From assembly GCA_050288085.1 (NCBI GenBank), contig JBNKDD010000263.1, forward strand, positions 1 to 8,087: DNA of 8,087 nucleotides, read 5' to 3'. The position numbers were made by a program, and so were the translations under genes. This DNA is from JBNKDD01 sp050288085 (GTDB lineage: Bacteria; Chloroflexota; Anaerolineae; Aggregatilineales; UBA3940). The notes beneath the pieces are model-generated. The model saw only the letters and a program-made list of their open reading frames with translations, did not search any database and was not told the DNA's origin. Shown here piece after piece: positions 1-5,429 of the stretch (positions are counted from its first letter, which is position 1; each line of letters starts with the position of its first letter).

Positions 1-1
1 C

Positions 2-463
2 ATTCTACGCCGAGGACCTCATGGTGTTGGTATGGTTCAGCTTTTCATTGAGCATAACCCGGAACAGCACTATTTCAACCTCGATACCAGTTATCGCCCC
101 CAGCTTTACCGGGTTGCCTTATTTGATTGGATAACGAATAACGCTGATCGGAAGGCGGGGCACTGTTTGCTTGATGCTCAGGGTAAAATCTGGGCCATCG
201 ATCACGGAATTTGTTTTCACAGCCAGCCCAAACTGCGTACCGTGATCTGGGATTTTGCGGGGGAGAAAATCCCTCCTGAACTACTGTCCGATATGAGTTG
301 TCTGTGCGAAAAGTTGGGGCAGCCGGAGCTTTCCTCCCGGCTGTTGGATTTGCTGTCCCGATATGAACTGGATGCTCTCGCCCAGCGTACGCAAGAAATC
401 ATCTCGGCTGGCGTTTTCCCCCATCCGGGGTCAGGCCGCCATTATCCCTGGCCGCCGGTCTGA
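2..463 (+). CDS. SCO1664-family protein (PI3/4-kinase-like fold), 3' part
   Basis: The reading frame is open from base 2, so the gene starts upstream of the window; the ATG at 32 is internal. About 153 C-terminal residues are visible. The block NNADRKAGHCLLD (Asp codon at 146-148) followed by WAIDHGICFH (Asp codon at 200-202) matches the catalytic-loop and metal-binding (DxG-like) motifs of the SCO1664 family, distantly related to phosphatidylinositol 3-/4-kinases. The following PKLRTVIWDFAG is also typical of that family. The substrate is unknown and kinase activity is an inference from the fold. In actinobacteria and Chloroflexota this family often sits beside a DUF3090 gene and a histidine-phosphatase gene, so those may lie to the left. 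The stop (TGA, 461-463) lies inside the convergent hydrolase gene. I am confident of the family and unsure of the function. Confidence 0.82.
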   Translation: MLRRGPHGVGMVQLFIEHNPEQHYFNLDTSYRPQLYRVALFDWITNNADRKAGHCLLDAQGKIWAIDHGICFHSQPKLRTVIWDFAGEKIPPELLSDMSCLCEKLGQPELSSRLLDLLSRYELDALAQRTQEIISAGVFPHPGSGRHYPWPPV

Positions 464-1299
464 TCTTCTCCCGCTTCGACTAATTCATCATACAGCGTTT
501 CAAGGTTGCTGTGGTGTAATTGCTGCACCAACCCATTGAGTGGGATACGGCTCTTACCGCACGACTCGATATCGATTTTAGCGAGTGCCTCACGCCCAAG
601 TTCTTTCTTGATGACGCGTTGAACCTTTTTGCGAATGGTATGCAGATAGGCCAGATCGTCCTCAATCTTGGATTGGACTTCACCCCGTAGAATTACCTCG
701 CCATGTCCCTGCACCACACTTTCGAATGCCTGCCCACGCAGCGATTCAAGAGTGGCGACATAGTCACTCCAGTTGCCATCTGAGAAGAAAGGGAGCGGCA
801 TCAGAACATCGGCAGCAAACAGGATTTGTTCTTCTTCGACCAGGCACAGAATATTGTCAGGGCTGTGGCCCGGTGCATGCCACATTTTCAGGGTTGTGCC
901 TCCCAGATGAAGGAACATTTCGCCCTTATCGAAAATGATATCGGGTAGACGCAGCGAGATGGTAGACATTTCGCGAGAGCCTTGTTGATCCCGTTCCAGG
1001 CCGGCCCGGCCCCGCTCGTTCAAAAAGCTGCGGCATAGGCGATGGCTGACCACCCGTGCCTGCCTAAAAAAGCAGGTTCCATAGGTGTGGTCGGCGTGAT
1101 AATGGGTATTGACGACATAGCGTACCGGTACGCCATGCCGCTCTTCCACGAAACGAACAATCGTTTGGGTCTCAACCGGAAAGGGGAGCGTGTCAATAAC
1201 AATCGCCCCTGCCGGGGTAAGGATCACACTCGCAGTGACCTGCGCGTACAGTTCGCTGGAAAAAACGTAGATGTTGTTGGCTACTCGCTCACGAAGCAT
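442..1299 (-). CDS. MBL-fold metallo-hydrolase
   Basis: This 285-residue protein has the zinc-binding signature of the metallo-beta-lactamase superfamily: THYHADH (H66, H68, D70, H71), the second histidine in APGHSPDN (H145), the bridging Asp in FAADV (D164) and a final His in VVQGHGE (H199). A complete binuclear site is therefore expected. The N-terminus (NIYVFSS, then VIDTLPFP) matches the usual start of the MBL beta-sandwich. There is no signal peptide or membrane segment, so it is probably cytoplasmic. Residues from about 210 form a helical, charged tail. The arrangement resembles the broad cyclase/SoxH/glyoxalase-II-like group; the substrate cannot be read from the sequence. The ATG (1297-1299) is preceded by a weak purine-rich stretch (AAGAGAA). 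The gene overlaps the convergent SCO1664-like gene by 22 bp at their 3' ends, so no terminator is available there. It has a 458-bp gap upstream and is probably monocistronic. Confidence 0.9.
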   Translation of the reverse strand: MLRERVANNIYVFSSELYAQVTASVILTPAGAIVIDTLPFPVETQTIVRFVEERHGVPVRYVVNTHYHADHTYGTCFFRQARVVSHRLCRSFLNERGRAGLERDQQGSREMSTISLRLPDIIFDKGEMFLHLGGTTLKMWHAPGHSPDNILCLVEEEQILFAADVLMPLPFFSDGNWSDYVATLESLRGQAFESVVQGHGEVILRGEVQSKIEDDLAYLHTIRKKVQRVIKKELGREALAKIDIESCGKSRIPLNGLVQQLHHSNLETLYDELVEAGEDQTGGQG

Positions 1300-1323
1300 A
1301 GATTCTCTTAAGAGGTTTACCAG

Positions 1324-1415
1324 GGCAGCACTTAAGTGGAAATAGCTTCAGCTATTTCCGAACCAGTTGGGCCATTGATTTAAAATCATTTGTCTGCCCC
1401 AACTTAAATTTCCAC
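1324..1415. repeat. Hairpin cluster in the leader of the MBL hydrolase gene
   Basis: Several inverted repeats overlap here. A perfect 9-bp stem GGAAATAGC/GCTATTTCC (1338-1346 with 1351-1359, loop TTCA) is followed by AGTTGGG/CCCAACT (1365-1371 with 1398-1404), which encloses a small TGATTT/AAATCA stem. In competition with the first hairpin, GTGGAAAT (1336-1343) can pair with ATTTCCAC (1408-1415). The stretch lies 20-120 bases upstream of the hydrolase start codon, so on the minus strand it would be in the 5' untranslated RNA. It could be a leader with alternative folds or an eroded palindromic repeat. No known riboswitch motif was recognised. Confidence 0.5.
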
Positions 1416-1418
1416 CGG

Positions 1419-1447
1419 AGAATATCACATCCACTTAACCGATGCAA
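1419..1447 (-). promoter_or_regulatory. Possible promoter for the MBL hydrolase gene
   Basis: On the minus strand TTGCAT (1447-1442), a 17-base spacer and TATTCT (1424-1419) with an upstream TG (extended -10) give a modest sigma-70-like match. Transcription would start near 1412 and give a leader of roughly 115 bases containing the hairpins at 1336-1415. A CACTTAA word (1432-1438) lies in the spacer. The match is weak and could be chance. Confidence 0.3.
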
Positions 1448-1497
1448 GTTTCGTGTAAAAAGTACACTTAATGATAATGTTGTTTGCCGGGGAAAAG

Positions 1498-1554
1498 GTA
1501 GGAAAAAAACCCTACTATTCTGCCTTACGTGTTTCCTGAACCTGCATTTGCAGG
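1498..1554. repeat. Two small hairpins in the MBL-aspS gap
   Basis: GTAGG (1498-1502) pairs with CCTAC (1511-1515) across an A-rich loop, and CCTGCA (1541-1546) pairs with TGCAGG (1549-1554). No open reading frame with a ribosome binding site, and no tRNA-like cloverleaf, was seen between 1300 and 1757. The hairpins are short and may have no function. Confidence 0.35.
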
Positions 1555-1569
1555 TGGGTGCCCAGTGAT

Positions 1570-1658
1570 TGCCTTTTGCGGTGGCTCAAGGCCGCGCATA
1601 TTGCAGTAACTTGAGCTCCCATTATTGTGAGTGTTGGCTCAAGAGTTGCCGCAAGGCA
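1570..1658. repeat. 89-bp palindromic element with a GCTCAAG trio
   Basis: The ends TGCCTTTTGCGG (1570-1581) and CCGCAAGGCA (1649-1658) are inverted copies apart from a 2-base bulge. Inside, TGGCTCAAG occurs at 1582-1590 and again at 1635-1643, and its inverse CTTGAGC lies between them at 1610-1616. The middle copy can pair with either outer copy. The right end can also fold locally as TGCC-GCAA-GGCA (1647-1658), a stem with a GNRA-type loop. It abuts the next palindromic element with no gap. This could be a small non-autonomous repeat element or a structured 3' untranslated region of aspS. Confidence 0.5.
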
Positions 1659-1748
1659 GAGCTAGCAGGGTAGACAATGTTTTACCATATTGGGTATCGA
1701 GTCGCAAAAAATCAATTTTTGCGCGTTGTCTATATACCCTGTTAGCTC
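1659..1748. repeat. 90-bp palindromic, MITE-like element after aspS
   Basis: Terminal inverted repeats run from GAGCTA-G-CAGGGTA-GACAA (1659-1677) to TTGTC-TATA-TACCCTG-T-TAGCTC (1726-1748); they match except for a G.T pair and a 4-base TATA bulge. The interior holds a second perfect 8-bp stem CGCAAAAA/TTTTTGCG (1703-1710 with 1716-1723) and a short TACC/GGTA stem (1683-1696). The element ends 9 bp beyond the aspS stop codon and contains no coding sequence. Size and shape suit a miniature inverted-repeat element or a long 3'-UTR stem of the aspS mRNA. No clear target-site duplication is visible; the flanking CGCAAGG (1650-1656) and CGCAAAGG (1749-1756) are similar direct repeats. Confidence 0.5.
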
Positions 1749-1757
1749 CGCAAAGGG

Positions 1758-3557
1758 TTATTTTGCTGATTCTTCTTCGTCATCCGGTGTGACACCGGCG
1801 GCCAGTTGAATGTGCAGTTCCTCCAATTGGTAATCATCGACGACGCTCGGTGCTCCGGCCATCAGGTCAGAGGCGCGTTGAGTTTTCGGGAAGGCCATCA
1901 CCTCGCGGATATTGGGTTCACCGGCCATCAGCATAACCAACCGGTCAATGCCGGGTGCGATTCCACCGTGCGGCGGTGCACCGTATTCAAACGCTTCGAG
2001 CATGTGACCGAAACGCTCGCGGGCATCATCTGGATCGAGGTTAATCAGGCCGAAGATCGTTTCCTGAATATCTCGGTCGTGGATACGGATGCTTCCTCCA
2101 GCTACCTCGTAACCGTTGCATACCAGGTCATATTGTTCACTGTGCACTGCGCCCGGATCGGATTCGAGCAGGTGCAGTTCGCTTGGCTTGGGTGAGGTAA
2201 ACATATGGTGTGATGGGTCCCAACGATTTTCATCCTCGTTCCATTCGAACAGCGGGAAGTCAATCACCCATAGGAAGCTCATCTCACCAGAGTTGGTGAG
2301 TTCTAACCGCTTGCCGAACTCGGTGCGCAGGGTAGAAAGGGCTTCGTTAACGACCTGTGGTTTATCAGCGACGAACAGGACCAAGTCGCCGGGATTTGCT
2401 TCAACCGTCTTGACCAGTTCCGCCAGCAGATCATCGCTGAAGAACTTGGCAATAGATGATTTGACACTGCCGTCTTCCTGGATGGACATGTATGCCAAAC
2501 CTTTAGCCCCGGCTTCCTTGGCGATCTCTTCAAGCTCACCGACTTGCTTGCGGCTGTAATCGCCGCAGCCCGGTACAGCTATTGCCCGGACTTTATTCCC
2601 GGCTTCAACCGTGCTGGTGAACACCTTGAACTCGCTCTTCGCGGCAATGTCGCTGACATCCTTCAGTTCAAGACCAAAGCGCACATCGGGGCGATCCGTC
2701 CCAAACCGTTCCAGCACTTCGGCGTGGCTCAGACGGGGGAAGGGTTTATTCGTAATAGTTTTATCCGATACGCTCTCGACCATCCCGATCATCAAGGCTT
2801 CGATCAGGTCGAGGATGTCGTCCCGTTCAACAAAGCTCATTTCCAGGTCAAGCTGGGTGAATTCCGGCTGGCGGTCACCGCGTTGATCCTCATCTCGGAA
2901 GCAGCGTGCAATCTGGAAATACCGCTCATAACCCGCCACCATCAACAACTGTTTGAGCTGCTGCGGACTCTGTGGCAGGGCGTAGAATTTACCCGGATGT
3001 ACCCGGCTGGGCACCAGGTAGTCACGTGCTCCTTCAGGGGTGGTCTTGAACAGGATTGGCGTCTCGATCTCGACAAAGCCCCGCTCTGCCAGGAATTTAC
3101 GGATAAACAGAATCGCTTCATGCCGGAGGATTAGATTATGCTGCATACGCGCGGTTCGCAGATCGAGGTAGCGATATTTCATCCGCACCTCTTCTTTGGG
3201 CTGCGTATCACCGGAGATCTCAATCGGCGGGGTTTTCGACCGGTTGAGAATCTTAATGCCTGACGCCTGGATCTCAATCTCGCCGGTTGCCAGATTTGGA
3301 TTGACCGTCTCAGGGGTGCGGGCTGAGACAACGCCTTCGATTTGAACGACGAACTCACTGCGGACGCTGTTTGCGATCTGGTAGACGTCGTCGTTTGAAC
3401 CTGCATCGATCACAGCCTGGGTGATCCCCCAGCGGTCACGGAGATCGATAAAGATCAGGCTTCCAAAATCGCGCCGACGGTTGACCCATCCGGCCAGGGT
3501 GACAGATTGACCAACGTGTTCTGCGCGTAGCTCACCACAGGTATGGGTTTTCAGCAT
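1758..3557 (-). CDS. aspS: Aspartyl-tRNA synthetase (bacterial type)
   Basis: This cytoplasmic enzyme charges tRNA(Asp), and in some bacteria also tRNA(Asn), with aspartate. At 599 residues it has the normal length of bacterial AspRS. An OB-fold anticodon-binding domain (about 1-107, with GWVNRRRDFGSLIFIDLRD) is followed by class II motif 1 (FLAERGFVEIETPIL, 155-169), the TPEGARDYLVPSR and QSPQ (196-199) blocks, motif 2 (CFRDEDQRGDRQPEF, 219-233), the bacterial GAD insertion (roughly 290-425) and motif 3 (GIDRL, 536-540). All core residues look intact. Position 31, where discriminating enzymes have Leu and non-discriminating ones have His, is Phe, so specificity is open. The ATG (3555-3557) has a strong AGGAGG site (3563-3568) just upstream, which fixes the start. 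Expression appears controlled by its own promoter and an Asn-codon attenuator in the 190-base leader. Confidence 0.97.
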   Translation of the reverse strand: MLKTHTCGELRAEHVGQSVTLAGWVNRRRDFGSLIFIDLRDRWGITQAVIDAGSNDDVYQIANSVRSEFVVQIEGVVSARTPETVNPNLATGEIEIQASGIKILNRSKTPPIEISGDTQPKEEVRMKYRYLDLRTARMQHNLILRHEAILFIRKFLAERGFVEIETPILFKTTPEGARDYLVPSRVHPGKFYALPQSPQQLKQLLMVAGYERYFQIARCFRDEDQRGDRQPEFTQLDLEMSFVERDDILDLIEALMIGMVESVSDKTITNKPFPRLSHAEVLERFGTDRPDVRFGLELKDVSDIAAKSEFKVFTSTVEAGNKVRAIAVPGCGDYSRKQVGELEEIAKEAGAKGLAYMSIQEDGSVKSSIAKFFSDDLLAELVKTVEANPGDLVLFVADKPQVVNEALSTLRTEFGKRLELTNSGEMSFLWVIDFPLFEWNEDENRWDPSHHMFTSPKPSELHLLESDPGAVHSEQYDLVCNGYEVAGGSIRIHDRDIQETIFGLINLDPDDARERFGHMLEAFEYGAPPHGGIAPGIDRLVMLMAGEPNIREVMAFPKTQRASDLMAGAPSVVDDYQLEELHIQLAAGVTPDDEEESAK

Positions 3558-3581
3558 GAACTCCTCCTAACAATGTGCATG

Positions 3582-3614
3582 AAAAACCCCGCCCTTGCGG
3601 ATGTGGGCGGGGTT
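3582..3614 (-). terminator. Attenuator terminator in the aspS leader
   Basis: On the minus strand AACCCCGCCC (3614-3605), a 10-base loop and GGGCGGGGTT (3594-3585) form a perfect 10-bp GC-rich stem that runs into a T5 tract (3586-3582). It lies between the aspS promoter and the aspS ribosome binding site, 25 bases before the start codon, so it can only act as a conditional terminator of aspS itself. Its left arm is also needed by the antiterminator, so the two folds exclude each other. Confidence 0.88.
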
Positions 3615-3659
3615 TGATGTGTGTTTTGGCTGCTCAACACACGATCAGGCAACCCCGCC
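3606..3659 (-). promoter_or_regulatory. Antiterminator hairpin in the aspS leader
   Basis: On the minus strand the left arm is GGCGGGGTT (3659-3651), TGAT (3647-3644) and GTGTGTT (3642-3636). The right arm is AACACAC (3625-3619), ATCA (3618-3615) and AACCCCGCC (3614-3606). These pair in order around a 10-base loop, giving about 20 base pairs with a small internal bulge. The last segment is the left arm of the terminator. The first segment is codons 22-24 of the leader peptide and is nearly identical to the right arm of the terminator. A ribosome at the leader stop codon would cover it. Confidence 0.85.
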
Positions 3660-3722
3660 GAGGGGATTACCGTTATTATCGTTATTGTTGATGTTGAGCG
3701 AGTAGCTATTTGCTAATGCCAT
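3645..3722 (-). CDS. Asn-rich leader peptide of aspS (25 aa)
   Basis: This short reading frame has an ATG at 3722-3720 and a TGA at 3647-3645. Asn is encoded at codons 5, 10, 12, 13, 14, 16, 17 and 19 (core INNNDNNGN), with one Asp codon (15). Eight Asn in 25 codons, using both AAC and AAT, is far above the normal share. An AGAAGGA ribosome binding site lies at 3741-3735, 12 bases from the ATG, which is a little long. The last codons GGC-GGG-GTT form the first strand of the antiterminator. The expected role is sensing: ribosomes slow at the Asn codons when Asn-tRNA(Asn) is scarce, leaving the antiterminator free to form and aspS transcribed. The peptide probably has no function of its own. 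The layout matches trp- and pheST-type leaders; the choice of Asn rather than Asp is the odd part. Confidence 0.82.
   Translation of the reverse strand: MALANSYSLNINNNDNNGNPLGGVA
3653..3665 (-). promoter_or_regulatory. Possible protector hairpin in the aspS leader
   Basis: CCCC at the end of the Asn run (3665-3662, codons 20-21) can pair with GGGG (3656-3653) of the antiterminator's first strand around the loop TCGGC. This matches the 1:2 hairpin of the trp leader, which lets the terminator form when no ribosome translates the leader. A ribosome paused at codons 16-19 would block the CCCC strand. The stem is only 4 GC pairs, so the role is inferred. Confidence 0.5.
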
Positions 3723-3753
3723 GAACAGGTAAATTCCTTCTTCAATGTGCCGC

Positions 3754-3783
3754 ATTGTAGCACAGGCAAGCGGGCGGCGTCAA
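3754..3783 (-). promoter_or_regulatory. Promoter of the aspS leader and aspS
   Basis: On the minus strand TTGACG (3783-3778), an 18-base spacer and TACAAT (3759-3754) make a strong sigma-70-type promoter with an extended -10 (TGC directly before TACAAT). Initiation is expected near 3747, about 25 bases before the leader-peptide ATG and about 190 bases before aspS. It lies downstream of the protease gene's terminator, so aspS is its own transcription unit. Confidence 0.78.
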
Positions 3784-3803
3784 TGATTTGTGGGCGTATG
3801 ATC

Positions 3804-3839
3804 AGAAAAAGCCGGAATAAGTATGTCCCGGCTTTTTCT
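3804..3839 (-). terminator. Intrinsic terminator of the PrsW-like/protease operon
   Basis: AGAAAAAGCCGG (3804-3815) pairs perfectly with CCGGCTTTTTCT (3828-3839), giving a 12-bp stem with a 12-base loop. Read on the minus strand it lies 20 bases after the protease stop codon and ends in a T-rich arm, so it should terminate that operon before the aspS promoter. The symmetrical A/T arms mean it could also work in the other direction. Confidence 0.85.
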
Positions 3840-3859
3840 AATGCATTGATATACTGAGG

Positions 3860-5410
3860 TTAGAATGACATTTTGATCTCGCCAATATCGGTATCGGTGG
3901 CATCAGAAGGCACTTCCAGCCAATCATTCTCGCAGACTTGATTGTCACCGTAGATGAAAAAGGTTGTATAGGATTCTCCACGCGGCACGCCGTCCAATAA
4001 AAATCGACCCTGGCTGTCAGTCTCGGTGCTGGTTATAACCAGGCTGAAGTCTAGTTTGATCGAATTAAGGAAAGTGTTGCAGGTTACACCGGGTTCGAGT
4101 ATGCCAAACACACCACCCTGCAAAGGTCTGCCATTGTCGGCATCCATTGCCCGCCCGCTGACGGCAATGCCGCCGCTGGCCTTTGACCCGCCCCCGCCAC
4201 CGCCGTCATAGTTGACAGCCAATGTATAGGGTTGGCTGGTGCTGGCTCCACTATAGGATACGACTGCAATCCAGTATGTACCGGTGTTGCGCGGGGAAAA
4301 TTCGATGTATTCCTCCTGGGTTTCGTTTTCCGAGAAGGCAATCGTGCCGTCTTCGTCTAACAGGTACAGGTCGTAATCGGTACCCGCCGGAATATTGGTC
4401 AGGCTGAGAGTAATTGGTTGGGTGGTAGATGTGTTGATGTAGAACACGTCTATGTCATTTTCCCAGGAAATATAAGCCTCTATCACATCGCCGGGGGCAA
4501 GTGGTCCCCTGGCTTCGTCATAATCATCATTTGGCTCATAGGGGTCTGGTTCATTGGAGGGAGGCAGGGAAGCGGCCCCTCCACCTGTTGTTGCGCCACC
4601 TGGATTACTCCGGGCGGTTGCAACCAGGTTAGCGGGCAGCAGCAATCCAATCCCACCGAGGGTGACCCCTTCGCGGATGTCCGGGTTGACAGCAGATGGA
4701 ATAGCAACCAGCCGCCCGTTGAGGTCAACGGCGGTTCCGCCGCTGTTCCCTCCGGCAATGTCGGCATCCGTTTTGATGTATAGACGCTGCTCGCTTCCGT
4801 CGACTGTTGCAATCTCAAAGCCGCTGACCGAACCGGTCGTGAACGTAATAGTATCACCACCGACGCCGGGGTAACCGAAGATATAAATCTTATCACCCAG
4901 CCGCAGGGCATTAGAATCACCGATCTCAAGGTATGGCAGGTTCGTTGGCGAAACGGGGTTGCCGTTCACATCGGTGGTGATCTGTAAGATTGCCAGGTCG
5001 ATGTCCTCGCGAGCGTGAGTCACCTCGGCGATATAGCTTTCTTCCGGTGGGCGGTCGGTTTGGGTGGTCATCAGGATGATCAGAACCGGTGCGTCACAGG
5101 CTACGTGACAGTTTGTGATAATCTCGCCTGTTGGAGAGACGATGGTGCCTGATCCTGACCAGAGCACTTCTCCGTTTTGTCGGGCGGCAAAAATCTGCAC
5201 CGATGCCTTAGAGATCGCGTCAATTTGATCGGCGTTCAGATCGCCGGATATAATTTGCCCTGGGTCGATTTGGGTATTAGTGGCCGGAGGTTGGGTCGGG
5301 CTGGGAACTGTGGTCGGCTGCTCGACCGGTTCAATGCTTCTTGGCCCAGTGGAGAGACAGGCTATCGTCGCCAATACCAATACGACCGCTGCTAATTGTA
5401 CACGTCGCAT
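3860..5410 (-). CDS. Trypsin-like serine protease, probable lipoprotein, with PPC domain
   Basis: This 516-residue exported protease starts with a hydrophobic signal that ends in ATIAC (Cys18). It is lipobox-like, though Thr at -3 is unusual. A Pro/Thr-rich linker follows (about 27-50). The chymotrypsin-fold domain (about 65-265) carries the triad H102 (TNCHVA), D138 (EDIDLAIL) and S223 (AGGNSGG), as in S1C/DegP-like proteases, but no PDZ domain is present. Residues 289-401 match a bacterial pre-peptidase C-terminal (PPC) domain (DPYEPNDDYDEA at the start, then YDLYLLDEDG). After a poly-Gly hinge (about 404-409), residues 413-516 resemble a carboxypeptidase-regulatory or CNA-B-like beta domain (DSQGRFLLDGVP). 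Two Cys (101, 105) flank the catalytic His. The ATG (5408-5410) has an AAGGAG site at 5427-5422. It starts 19 bp after the PrsW-like gene and is probably co-transcribed with it. The natural substrate is unknown. Confidence 0.9.
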   Translation of the reverse strand: MRRVQLAAVVLVLATIACLSTGPRSIEPVEQPTTVPSPTQPPATNTQIDPGQIISGDLNADQIDAISKASVQIFAARQNGEVLWSGSGTIVSPTGEIITNCHVACDAPVLIILMTTQTDRPPEESYIAEVTHAREDIDLAILQITTDVNGNPVSPTNLPYLEIGDSNALRLGDKIYIFGYPGVGGDTITFTTGSVSGFEIATVDGSEQRLYIKTDADIAGGNSGGTAVDLNGRLVAIPSAVNPDIREGVTLGGIGLLLPANLVATARSNPGGATTGGGAASLPPSNEPDPYEPNDDYDEARGPLAPGDVIEAYISWENDIDVFYINTSTTQPITLSLTNIPAGTDYDLYLLDEDGTIAFSENETQEEYIEFSPRNTGTYWIAVVSYSGASTSQPYTLAVNYDGGGGGGSKASGGIAVSGRAMDADNGRPLQGGVFGILEPGVTCNTFLNSIKLDFSLVITSTETDSQGRFLLDGVPRGESYTTFFIYGDNQVCENDWLEVPSDATDTDIGEIKMSF

Positions 5411-5429
5411 ACTTCACCGTTCTCCTTCA

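Noticed and set aside
1659..1748. Simple intrinsic terminator of aspS
   Set aside because: The strong stems are not followed by a T tract on the minus strand; the inner A/T-rich hairpin ends in GCG. Structured 3' end or repeat element is the safer label.
1500..1757. tRNA, 6S RNA or tmRNA gene
   Set aside because: No cloverleaf, no GGTTCGAATCC-like T arm and no recognisable tmRNA or 6S features were found. Hairpins alone do not support a named RNA.
2544..3134. 196-codon plus-strand reading frame opposite aspS
   Set aside because: It lies entirely antisense to conserved AspRS coding sequence and has no motif or ribosome binding site that would argue for a real gene.
3558..3750. T-box riboswitch in the aspS leader
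   Set aside because: A terminator/antiterminator pair before a tRNA synthetase suggests a T-box, but there is no AGGGTGGNACCGCG-like T-box sequence and no long specifier stem. The translatable Asn-rich frame explains the layout better.
4483..4929. 148-codon minus-strand reading frame inside the protease gene
   Set aside because: It is a shifted-frame reading of the protease catalytic domain, which is intact in the main frame.
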